DNA of 64,000 nt from JAPWJZ01 sp964575605 (GTDB lineage Bacteria > Pseudomonadota > Alphaproteobacteria > Micavibrionales > UBA2020): contig CAZNRN010000012.1 of assembly GCA_964575605.1 (NCBI GenBank), forward strand, positions 37,129 to 101,128, in the 5' to 3' direction. A model generated the notes under the pieces. The model saw nothing but the letters and a program-made list of their open reading frames with translations. It made no database searches and was not told the origin of the DNA. The translations under genes were made by a program, and so were the position numbers. Every line of letters starts with the position of its first letter. Positions within the stretch are counted from its first letter, which is position 1. This document shows, in pieces, positions 8,604 through 16,339 of the stretch.

Positions 8604-10562
8604 TTGGCCAAACGACGCTCCAGAAGTTCTGCTACAAAAACAGGAAGCCGCCGCACTGGCGGCTTCCGGTCTTTTGTGCGCTTTTGTTTCGCGCTGGGGC
8701 TTTTCGGCTTCGCGGGTTTCATGCTGATGCTGGCATGGCTGGCCTATGGCCTGCCGGACGCCAGCCAGGTAAAGCCCCTCGAAATTCATCCCAGCATCAC
8801 GGTCCTTGCGTCCGACGGCACGCTTATCGCGCGGTACGGCGGGATGAAGGGCGATGTCATCAACGTGAAAGACCTGCCGCCCTATGTCTCGGCCGCGGTG
8901 CTTTCGATTGAAGACCGCCGCTTCTACGACCATTTCGGCATCGACCCGATCGGTCTTGGCCGCGCCATGCTGGTCAACATACAGGCGAGGCGCTGGGTGC
9001 AGGGCGGCTCCACCATTACGCAGCAGCTTGCCAAGAACCTCTTCCTGACGCCCGACAAAACCCTGCGCCGCAAAGGGCAGGAAGCAATGATGGCGCTTTG
9101 GATCGAGCGCAAGTTTACCAAGGATGAAATCCTTTCCGCCTACCTCAACCGCGTTTACTTCGGTTCGGGTGCCTATGGCATTGACGCGGCAGCGCGTACC
9201 TACTTCGGCAAACCCGCGCAGGACCTGACGCTCTGGGAAAGCGCGGTGCTGGCTGGCTTGCTCAAGGCGCCGTCCCGCTATTCTCCCGGCAGCAACCCGG
9301 CGCTTGCCCGCGAACGGGCGAAAGTCGTTGTCGCCGCCATGGAACGCGCCGGTTACATCGACAAGGGTATGAAGGTGCAGGAGCTGAAAGAAGCCAAGAT
9401 GCGCCTTGCGGGTTCGGATTCAGGCGATCTCAACCGCTATTTCGCCGACTGGGTGATCGACCAGATCGACAGCTATGTGACGACTGCGTCCGGTGACCTC
9501 GTCATCCGCACCACCTTTAGCCCGCAGCTGCAGTTACTGGCAGAAGCGCAGCAAAAAGCGCTTTTCGCTTCGCTAAAGCCTGACCAGAAAATTTCGCAGA
9601 CAGCGCTGGTGACACTTGGCATCGACGGCGCGGTACTGGCAATGATCGGCGGCACCGATTATACCGAAAGCCAGTTTAACCGCGCCACACAGGCCGTGCG
9701 CCAGCCGGGTTCCTCGTTCAAGCCCTTCGTGTTTCTGGCCGCACTTGAGGCGGGTTATCGCCCCAGCGATATGCTCGAGGATGCACCGCTGAAAATCGGC
9801 AAATACCAGCCGAAAAACTACAATAACAAATATTACGGCCAGGTAACGCTGACCGATGCAATCGCGCTCTCCCTCAACACGGCAACCATCCGCCTGCTGC
9901 AAAACGTCGGGCTGGCTGCACTTCTTGATACCGTGCAGCGTCTTGGCTTCACGCGCAAGTTCAAGGCCGAATTGGCCACAGGATTAGGGGCAGGGGAGGC
10001 AACGCTCTTGGAAATGACCTCCGCTTATGCCGTGATTGCCAACGGTGGCCGCGCAGCATGGCCTTGGGCGGTACTGTCGATCGAAGACGCGAAGGGTAAC
10101 ACCATTTATACGCGCGAATCCATGGGGCAATTGCGGATGTTCAACCAACGTGATATTTCCGCGCTCGACAGCATGCTGGTGCAGGTGCTGGCGCGTGGTA
10201 CGGGGCAGGCGGCGCAGCTGTCGCGGGGCCATACAGCCGGCAAGACTGGAACCTCACAGGACTACCGTGACGCCTGGTTCATCGGCTACACCGACAGGCT
10301 TGTCACAGGCATATGGATGGGTAACGACGATAACTCGCCGATGGAACAGGTATCCGGCGGCAAATATCCCGCGCGTCTCTGGCACGACTACATGGAGCCT
10401 GCTTTGAATGTCGAAGTGCGCAGCTATGCGCTTGCGCCCGCCCGCGAAGGCGGTAGCGACGATGGGTTCTCCCGCATGCTTGACCGTTGGTCGTCGGGCG
10501 ATTTCGGCGGCGGTTTCAGTGGCGGTTTCAGTGGCAATGACGTGCCGGTTTATAACCCATAG
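8604..10562 (+). CDS. Bifunctional penicillin-binding protein (PBP1A type)
   Basis: Protein of 652 residues that polymerises and cross-links peptidoglycan from the inner membrane. A basic N-terminus (residues 1-25) precedes one transmembrane helix (about 26-50). The GT51 glycosyltransferase domain holds SIEDRRFYDHFGID and GGSTITQQLAKNLFL. The transpeptidase domain holds the nucleophile Ser in PGSSFKP, the SLNTATIR motif and AGKTGTSQDYRD. It ends with a Gly/Ser/Phe-rich tail. The start is TTG at 8604 with AAGGA 4 bp upstream. No in-frame ATG precedes the membrane helix. Confidence 0.92.
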   Translation: MAKRRSRSSATKTGSRRTGGFRSFVRFCFALGLFGFAGFMLMLAWLAYGLPDASQVKPLEIHPSITVLASDGTLIARYGGMKGDVINVKDLPPYVSAAVLSIEDRRFYDHFGIDPIGLGRAMLVNIQARRWVQGGSTITQQLAKNLFLTPDKTLRRKGQEAMMALWIERKFTKDEILSAYLNRVYFGSGAYGIDAAARTYFGKPAQDLTLWESAVLAGLLKAPSRYSPGSNPALARERAKVVVAAMERAGYIDKGMKVQELKEAKMRLAGSDSGDLNRYFADWVIDQIDSYVTTASGDLVIRTTFSPQLQLLAEAQQKALFASLKPDQKISQTALVTLGIDGAVLAMIGGTDYTESQFNRATQAVRQPGSSFKPFVFLAALEAGYRPSDMLEDAPLKIGKYQPKNYNNKYYGQVTLTDAIALSLNTATIRLLQNVGLAALLDTVQRLGFTRKFKAELATGLGAGEATLLEMTSAYAVIANGGRAAWPWAVLSIEDAKGNTIYTRESMGQLRMFNQRDISALDSMLVQVLARGTGQAAQLSRGHTAGKTGTSQDYRDAWFIGYTDRLVTGIWMGNDDNSPMEQVSGGKYPARLWHDYMEPALNVEVRSYALAPAREGGSDDGFSRMLDRWSSGDFGGGFSGGFSGNDVPVYNP

Positions 10563-10616
10563 GCGTGTAGCCCCGGAACTCCAGTAATGCACCCTGACGC
10601 GATGTTAAGTAACCGG

Positions 10617-11054
10617 TCAGTCTGATCTACAGGGGATGTTATTCCGCGCCAGCTCATCGACGCGCTCGTTTTCCACATGACCCGCGTGGCCCTTTACCCA
10701 GACCCATTTCAGTTTGTTCAGCGGCAACAGGCTGTCAAGTTCCATCCAGAGGTCGATATTTTTCACGTCTTTCTTGTCGGAGGTTTTCCAGCCGCGTTTT
10801 TTCCAGCCTTCAAGATATTCGGTAACACCCTTCAACACATACTGGCTATCCGTGTGGATGGTAACCTGGCAGGGCGGCTTGATCGCTTTCAGGCCTTCGA
10901 TCACCGCTTTCATTTCCATGCGGTTGTTGGTAGTGGCCGTCTCGCCGCCGCCCAGTTCCTTTTCGTGTTTGCCGTAGCGCAACAGTGCGCCCCATCCGCC
11001 CGGGCCGGGGTTGCCGCTGCAGGCCCCATCAGTGAAAAGGTCGACCTTCTTCAT
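10617..11054 (-). CDS. rnhA: Ribonuclease HI
   Basis: Enzyme of 145 residues that cleaves the RNA strand of RNA-DNA hybrids. The acidic catalytic set is visible: Asp in FTDGACSGNPGPGGWG, Glu in NNRMEMKAVIEGL, Asp in HTDSQYVLKG and the late Asp in ENERVDELA. Length is normal. Its start overlaps the end of thrB by 4 bp, so the two genes are translationally coupled. Confidence 0.96.
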   Translation of the reverse strand: MKKVDLFTDGACSGNPGPGGWGALLRYGKHEKELGGGETATTNNRMEMKAVIEGLKAIKPPCQVTIHTDSQYVLKGVTEYLEGWKKRGWKTSDKKDVKNIDLWMELDSLLPLNKLKWVWVKGHAGHVENERVDELARNNIPCRSD

Positions 11055-12016
11055 GGCGTAAAGCCGTAATCGTCGAGCGAGGCTACCTGTTGGTGGAAGC
11101 GTAATATCTTCACATGTTCCATCGGGTCTTTCGCCCGCACCAGTGCACCCTCGACCGGATGGAGCCAGTCGTAAAGCCTTGTCGCGATAATCCGCATCGC
11201 CGCTGCGCGGCCAAAGAAGGGCAGGGACTTCAGTTCGTTCTTAGCCAGCGGCCGCCCCTTGTGGTAGTTGGCAAGGAAAGCATGCGAGCGGCCGGTATCA
11301 AGGTCACCCTTCCAGTCGAAACACCACGGGTTCATCGCCAGCATCAGGTCATAGGCCAGTGTCTCGGTGCAGGAAAAATAGAAATCGATGACACCGGTCA
11401 GTTTTTCATCGGTAAAGAAAACGTTGTCGGGAAAGAAATCCGCATGAACCATGCCGCGCGGCAGGTATTTCGGCCAGTTATCGTGCAGGTATGACAGTTC
11501 CTGCGTCAGGAATTTATAAAGACCTGGCTCCACTGTATCGGCTTTTTCCGCGCAGGCCTGTATCAGGGCTTCCCATGCAGCAAGCCCGACAGAATTTTTT
11601 CTCTTCATCGAAAAATCGCGGCCGGCGCGGTGCATCGCGGCGAGAGTTTCGCCGGCTGCCTGGCAATGATGCGCGTAAATTTCACGCGGCCAGGCACCCT
11701 GCAGGAATTCAGATACCAGAGCGGGCTTTCCTTCCAGCGTAAAAACGTTTCTGCCTTCGCCATCATGCAGGACAGCAGGACAGGGGATGCCGCGTTTTTT
11801 AAGATGCTCCATATAGCCGATGTAGAAAGGCAGTTCTTCCGGATTGGCGCGTTTTTCGATGACGGTCAGGATATAGCGGCCGGTAGATGTATTAAGCAGG
11901 TAGTTGGTATTTTCAACACCTTCGGTAATGCCCTCGGACGAAACAAGGCTTCCTACGCCCAGCCTCTGGAGCAGGGCGCTGATTTTCTCGTCGGTGATAT
12001 GCGTATACACAGCCAT
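11051..12016 (-). CDS. thrB: Homoserine kinase, APH-fold type
   Basis: Protein of 321 residues that phosphorylates homoserine in threonine synthesis. It belongs to the aminoglycoside-phosphotransferase-like (type II) ThrB family rather than the GHMP family. The catalytic loop is VHADFFPDNVFF and the metal-binding Asp lies in GVIDFYFSCTE. It overlaps rnhA at its 3' end; ispH lies further upstream on the same strand, as in many alphaproteobacteria. Confidence 0.93.
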   Translation of the reverse strand: MAVYTHITDEKISALLQRLGVGSLVSSEGITEGVENTNYLLNTSTGRYILTVIEKRANPEELPFYIGYMEHLKKRGIPCPAVLHDGEGRNVFTLEGKPALVSEFLQGAWPREIYAHHCQAAGETLAAMHRAGRDFSMKRKNSVGLAAWEALIQACAEKADTVEPGLYKFLTQELSYLHDNWPKYLPRGMVHADFFPDNVFFTDEKLTGVIDFYFSCTETLAYDLMLAMNPWCFDWKGDLDTGRSHAFLANYHKGRPLAKNELKSLPFFGRAAAMRIIATRLYDWLHPVEGALVRAKDPMEHVKILRFHQQVASLDDYGFTP

Positions 12017-12070
12017 TACCGCTTAAAGGATAGCGGAAAGGGCAGGCTGCTGCCAGAGAGTTAGAAATGC

Positions 12071-12592
12071 TTAAAAACCGGGGCCTTTGGGGCCGGGACG
12101 GCGCGGCAGGCCCGCGGGCGCCACCTTCGTGAAGGGGAAGTGGCGGCGTGTGCCTTCAACCAGGCCGGTTTTACCGTTTTCCTCGACCTTTGAGCGCTGC
12201 AGGTCCTGCCAGCTACGCTCCGTCACCGAAAATTCACCATCGCTGCCGGTAAACTCGATTTCTATTTCCTTGTCGTAAGGATTTGTCGATTGAATCTGTA
12301 CCGCCGGCACATCGCTGTGTCCGCCGATGCGTATGGAATAAGTGTCGTTGAGGTGTGTCAGTTCGTTCATCAACTCTGCCAGCGCGAGTTTGCGTGTATA
12401 GGGATCAGGATCAAAAACCTGATCGCCCGCGCGCAGCACGGCTGTTTTCACACGCTCGCTCCACGCAGGGAAATCGCCCATCTGAGCGGGCTGCAGCTTG
12501 TCGTCGGGCAGGCTGAACGCAATCATGTAGCCAAGACCATTCTCAATGGTCTCGCTCTTTACTTCCACGGTCAGGCAAAAGGACTTCGCCAT
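12071..12592 (-). CDS. Protein of unknown function
   Basis: Protein of 173 residues that I do not recognise. No signal peptide or membrane segment. It appears to be a compact mixed alpha/beta domain (residues 1-145) followed by a Pro/Gly/Arg-rich tail ending RRPGPKGPGF. It lies between ispH and thrB on the same strand, 54 bp before thrB, so it may be co-transcribed with thrB-rnhA. A terminator-like hairpin separates it from ispH. Confidence 0.7.
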   Translation of the reverse strand: MAKSFCLTVEVKSETIENGLGYMIAFSLPDDKLQPAQMGDFPAWSERVKTAVLRAGDQVFDPDPYTRKLALAELMNELTHLNDTYSIRIGGHSDVPAVQIQSTNPYDKEIEIEFTGSDGEFSVTERSWQDLQRSKVEENGKTGLVEGTRRHFPFTKVAPAGLPRRPGPKGPGF

Positions 12593-12670
12593 CGCTTGCG
12601 ATTCTCGTCGTTGAAACTAAATGACTGTCTGGGCGCTACTATATGGGGTGAAGTTTCAAAATCAAGCCTG

Positions 12671-12697
12671 AAAAACACAGAAAATGACTTTTTCTGT
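12671..12697 (-). terminator. Terminator after ispH
   Basis: On the minus strand ACAGAAAA / TTTTCTGT (8 bp stem, 5 nt loop) is followed by GTTTTT. It lies directly after the ispH stop codon. Confidence 0.6.
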
Positions 12698-12698
12698 A

Positions 12699-13643
12699 TC
12701 AGGCCGTGAGGATGCGGGGGATTTTGAAGGTCAGGCCTTCTTGCGCCACTACTGTGGTCTCGACCTTGACCTCGTAATCCTGCCGGGCCCGGTCGATCAC
12801 TTGCTGTACAAGCAATTCTGGGGCAGAGGCGCCGGCTGTCAGGCCCAAAACGGTCATGCCCTTAAGCGCATCCCAGGGGATATCCGAAGCCTTGTCGGCA
12901 AGGTAGGCCTGTTTCGCGCCATAGGCCTTGGCAACCTCCACCAGCCGGTTCGAGTTCGAGGAGCTTTTGGAGCCAATCACCACCACTGCATCTGCCTTCG
13001 GCGCGATGTCCTTCACCGCAAGCTGGCGGTTGGTGGTGGCATAGCAGATATCTTCTTTTTTCGGCGCCGCGACCAAAGGATAACGCTGCCGCAGGGCATC
13101 GACGATTTCTTTGGTGTCGTCGATAGATAAAGTTGTCTGCGTCACATAAGCGATTTTATTGCTGTCGCTGAATTGCAGCTTCGCGACATCTGCCATGGTT
13201 TCAACCAGCACGACAGCGCCTTCCGGCAGCTGTCCCATCGTGCCGATCACCTCTGGATGCCCCGCATGGCCGATCAGGATGATTTTATGCCCGTTGCGAT
13301 GGTGCAGCTCCGCTTCGCGGTGAACCTTGCTGACCAAAGGGCAGGTGGCGTCGACAAAGATCATGTTCCGCCGTTTCGCTTCTTCGGGCACATGTTTCGG
13401 CACGCCATGAGCCGAAAAAATAACAGGCGCACCCTCGGGCACTTCGGTCAGTTCCTTTACGAAGACGGCACCCTTGGCGCGCAGGTCTTCGAGGACGTGT
13501 TTATTATGTACAATCTCGTGCCGCACATAGACGGGTGCCCCGAACTTGGCGAGCGACTTCTCGACGATCTCGATCGCGCGGTCGACGCCCGCGCAAAAAC
13601 CCCGCGGGCTGGCCAGAAGGATGGTGAGGGGCGGCTTTTCCAT
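12699..13643 (-). CDS. ispH: 4-hydroxy-3-methylbut-2-enyl diphosphate reductase
   Basis: The last enzyme of the MEP isoprenoid pathway, yielding IPP and DMAPP. Protein of 314 residues from the ATG at 13643. The three iron-sulfur Cys lie in SPRGFCAGVDRA, VDATCPLVSKVH and DICYATTNRQ, and the substrate-contact His residues (HEIVHN, HGVP, GHAGHPE) are present. A longer frame starting with TTG at 13706 would add about 21 Pro/Ala-rich residues before the conserved MEKPPLTILLASPRG. I prefer the ATG because it starts at the conserved part. Other MEP/isoprenoid genes (dxs, ispA) lie 2-5 kb away on the other strand. Confidence 0.96.
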   Translation of the reverse strand: MEKPPLTILLASPRGFCAGVDRAIEIVEKSLAKFGAPVYVRHEIVHNKHVLEDLRAKGAVFVKELTEVPEGAPVIFSAHGVPKHVPEEAKRRNMIFVDATCPLVSKVHREAELHHRNGHKIILIGHAGHPEVIGTMGQLPEGAVVLVETMADVAKLQFSDSNKIAYVTQTTLSIDDTKEIVDALRQRYPLVAAPKKEDICYATTNRQLAVKDIAPKADAVVVIGSKSSSNSNRLVEVAKAYGAKQAYLADKASDIPWDALKGMTVLGLTAGASAPELLVQQVIDRARQDYEVKVETTVVAQEGLTFKIPRILTA

Positions 13644-13723
13644 GTGCCTGACTATAGGTGCCGCAGGGGCTTGAGTCGAGGGGCGGGCAGGGGTATCTTT
13701 GTGCAAATCTTCAGGAAAAAACC

Positions 13724-14275
13724 ATGCGAAACCTTCTTATCTGCCTCACTGTCCTTCTGCTGGCCGGCTGTACGGCAGCCGCCAATATGGTGGGGCTTGG
13801 CGAGAAAAAAGCGCCCGAGTACAGCTGCCCCGGCACGGCTGTGGTTTTCGGGGCGGATATCATCCCGGTCTTCGCCCCGGGCTCCCCGGCTAAGCCGGAG
13901 CCTGCCAATCTGGCCTCTACGGGCGTCTGGGGGCGCTATCAGGGGGATTGCTCTTATCACGACAAGGCCAACGAGGTTGCCTTTAACCTGAACCTTAATT
14001 TCCAGGCGCAAAAAGGCCCTATGGGCCAAAAGCTTAAGAAACAGAATTTACCATATTTCGTCGCTGTCCTGTCGCCCGAGGATAAAATATTGCAACGGAC
14101 GGAGTTTTCGACTACGGTTGATTTCGATAATTCACCCGCCGGAACATCCACGGAACAACATTCGATCCGTATTCCGGTGTCGGGCAAGGCGACTGCCGGC
14201 AAGTACAAACTGGTCTTCGGCTTTATCCTGACGCCCCGCCAACTTAACTATAACAGGGAAAAACATGGCTCTTAA
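13724..14275 (+). CDS. Small lipoprotein of unknown function
   Basis: Protein of 183 residues with a clear lipoprotein signal peptide (MRNLLICLTVLLLAGC, Cys16 as the lipidated residue). The rest looks like a single periplasmic domain with beta-strand character. I do not recognise it. The ATG at 13724 is preceded by AGGA; a longer frame from 13658 would bury the signal peptide. It overlaps the start of gmhA by 11 bp, indicating an operon. Confidence 0.8.
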   Translation: MRNLLICLTVLLLAGCTAAANMVGLGEKKAPEYSCPGTAVVFGADIIPVFAPGSPAKPEPANLASTGVWGRYQGDCSYHDKANEVAFNLNLNFQAQKGPMGQKLKKQNLPYFVAVLSPEDKILQRTEFSTTVDFDNSPAGTSTEQHSIRIPVSGKATAGKYKLVFGFILTPRQLNYNREKHGS

Positions 14276-14894
14276 GGTCAAGCAATTCTGGCAGTCCGAG
14301 TTTACCGAGCATGAAGACGTCATGGCGTTGACGCGCCAGCAGCTTCTGGGTTCCTTCGAAAAACTGCTCGAGGTTTCCACGTCCTGCATCAAGGCCGGCG
14401 GCAAGATCCTGTTCTTCGGCAACGGCGGCTCGGCTTCCGATGCCCAGCACCTGGCAACCGAACTGTCGGCGCGCTACAAGACCAACCGCGCCGCTATCGC
14501 CGCTATCTCGCTGGCCACCGATACTTCCGCACTGACGGCGATCGGCAACGATTTCGGCTTCGAACATGTGTTCTCCCGCCAGATCGAGGCTATTGGCAAG
14601 CAGGGCGACGTTGCTATATGCATTTCCACCTCCGGCAACAGCCCGAACGTCCTGAAGGCGATTGAGCAGTGCAAGGCCCAGGGTATCACCACCGTCGGCT
14701 TCACCGGCTTCTCGGGCGGCAAGATGGCCCCCTTGTGCGATATCCTGCTGAACGTGCCCTCGACCACCACGGCGCGCATCCAGGAGATGCACATCACGCT
14801 TGGCCAGATGTTCTGCGGCGCGCTGGAGCTGAACCTTGGCCTCGTCGCCGAGACGCAGCAGCAGCCCGCGGCGCCTGTCGCCAAAACCGCCTGA
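14265..14894 (+). CDS. gmhA: Phosphoheptose isomerase
   Basis: SIS-domain enzyme of 209 residues that converts sedoheptulose 7-phosphate to D-glycero-D-manno-heptose 7-phosphate for lipopolysaccharide inner core. The phosphosugar loops are visible: FFGNGGSASDAQHLATEL, ISTSGNSPNVLKAI and PSTTTARIQEMHITLGQM (catalytic Glu and His). It overlaps the preceding lipoprotein gene and is followed after 14 bp by xseB. No other heptose genes are in the window. Confidence 0.93.
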   Translation: MALKVKQFWQSEFTEHEDVMALTRQQLLGSFEKLLEVSTSCIKAGGKILFFGNGGSASDAQHLATELSARYKTNRAAIAAISLATDTSALTAIGNDFGFEHVFSRQIEAIGKQGDVAICISTSGNSPNVLKAIEQCKAQGITTVGFTGFSGGKMAPLCDILLNVPSTTTARIQEMHITLGQMFCGALELNLGLVAETQQQPAAPVAKTA

Positions 14895-14908
14895 GCCGAG
14901 TCTCTATT

Positions 14909-15157
14909 ATGTCAAAACAAGCTGCCGATCTCGAAAAACTGAGCTTCGAAGAAGCCCTGACCGAGCTTGAAAAGATCGTACGCCAGCTTGAAACCGGCTC
15001 CTCCGACCTGAAATCCTCCATCGACGCCTACGAGCGCGGCATGAGCCTGCGCAAGCTGTGCGATGGTAAACTGAAAGAGGCACAGGGCCGTATCGAGAAG
15101 ATCACGGTTGGCGAGGGCGGCAAGGCATCCGCCGAAAGCTTCAGGCTGCAGGAATAA
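14909..15157 (+). CDS. xseB: Exodeoxyribonuclease VII small subunit
   Basis: Protein of 82 residues with the typical small-subunit pattern: SFEEALTELEKIVRQLETG, then a second helix with SIDAYERGMSLRKLC. It pairs with XseA (not in this window) to degrade single-stranded DNA. The ATG at 14909 was chosen as the start of conserved sequence. It sits just ahead of ispA, the usual alphaproteobacterial order. Confidence 0.93.
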   Translation: MSKQAADLEKLSFEEALTELEKIVRQLETGSSDLKSSIDAYERGMSLRKLCDGKLKEAQGRIEKITVGEGGKASAESFRLQE

Positions 15158-15243
15158 CCCTCCCGTTCAAAAATAGTGCCTTTTTTCTGCGACTTAGGGT
15201 ATAACAGTCGTCAGCAAAAAACTGTCAGAAGGCATTTAAAACG

Positions 15244-16152
15244 ATGGCGCCATCACCACGCGAGGCAACACCGAAACTCTCACAGGCGATGGACGACTGC
15301 CGCGAAGGCGTCAACAAAACCATCGCAAGCCTCCTGCCTGCGACCGACCTGGTCGAAGCGCCCCTTTTCGATGCCATGCGCTACGCGGTTCTGAACGGCG
15401 GTAAACGCCTTCGTCCCTTCATGGTGATGGAAGGTGCGCGCGTTTTTGGTGTCGATGCCGCCCGTGCCCGCCGCGTTGCCGCCGCTGCTGAAATCGTACA
15501 CTGCTATTCGCTCGTCCACGACGACCTTCCCGCAATGGACAACTCCGACCTCCGCCGCGGCAAGCCTTCGCTGCACAAGGCTTATAACGAGGCGACCGCT
15601 ATCCTTGCGGGCGATGCGTTGTTGACGCTCGCTTTCGAAATCCTTGCAGATCCAGAAACGCATGAAGATCCGCGCGTGCGTGTAGAACTGATGGCTAACC
15701 TTGCAGGCGCCATTGGCATGCATGGCATGGTTGGCGGCCAGATGCTTGACCTGATTGGCGAAAAACAGGAATTCGACGCTGGCACCATTACGCGCATGCA
15801 ACGCATGAAAACCGGCAAGCTGATCGCCTTCTGTTGCGAAGCAGGCGCGATCCTCGGTAAAGCGAACCCGGCGCACCGCCAATCGCTACGCAACTATGCC
15901 CATGACCTCGGCCTCGCCTTCCAGGTGACGGACGACTTGCTCGACGTCGAAGGCAACGTGAAGGAACTGGGCAAGCCGGTCGGCGCAGATGGCAAGAAGG
16001 CGACCTTCGTCTCCGCCATGGGTGTCGAACAGGCCAAAGCGCGCGCCCAGATGCTGGTCGACCAGGCAATCATGCACCTGCGCGTGTTTGACGCGGGGCG
16101 CGTCGATCTGCTGAAAGACCTTGCCCGCTACGTGCTCGAACGCCGGGTTTAA
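15244..16152 (+). CDS. ispA: Farnesyl diphosphate synthase family
   Basis: Short-chain prenyl diphosphate synthase of 302 residues that condenses IPP with allylic diphosphates. The first aspartate-rich motif is VHDDLPAMDNSD, the second FQVTDDLLDVEG, and GGKRLRPF is the IPP/phosphate site. The product length (C15 or C20) cannot be fixed by eye; context favours C15. It lies between xseB and dxs. Confidence 0.93.
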   Translation: MAPSPREATPKLSQAMDDCREGVNKTIASLLPATDLVEAPLFDAMRYAVLNGGKRLRPFMVMEGARVFGVDAARARRVAAAAEIVHCYSLVHDDLPAMDNSDLRRGKPSLHKAYNEATAILAGDALLTLAFEILADPETHEDPRVRVELMANLAGAIGMHGMVGGQMLDLIGEKQEFDAGTITRMQRMKTGKLIAFCCEAGAILGKANPAHRQSLRNYAHDLGLAFQVTDDLLDVEGNVKELGKPVGADGKKATFVSAMGVEQAKARAQMLVDQAIMHLRVFDAGRVDLLKDLARYVLERRV

Positions 16153-16224
16153 TTCTTTCGGTTACCCCATAATTTTGCGCAATAAAGCCACGGTTTTGGC
16201 ACCGTGAACGCATTATTTCCGCTT

Positions 16225-16245
16225 TATATCAATGGTATAATAAGG
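16225..16245 (+). promoter_or_regulatory. Extended -10 promoter candidate for dxs
   Basis: TGGTATAAT at 16233-16241 is a consensus extended -10 element (TG-N-TATAAT); no good -35 is seen. The 21 bp around it match 19 of 21 bases of a segment upstream of hsp20 (61116-61136). The dxs ATG is about 95 nt downstream. Confidence 0.5.
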
Positions 16246-16339
16246 ATAAGACCGGCACCTGGAACTGCACGGGAAGATTGAACCACCCTCTGTCAATTTT
16301 CCTGAAAACGTGTATAAAAACAGGCAAAGGAAAACAGCC

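Noticed and set aside
16196..16212. TGGCAC-like sigma-54 promoter upstream of dxs
   Set aside because: TGGCAC and the GG-N10-GC spacing fit, but the -12 part reads ACGC rather than TTGC, and the GGCACC is part of a CACGGT/ACCGTG hairpin. A better extended -10 lies just downstream.
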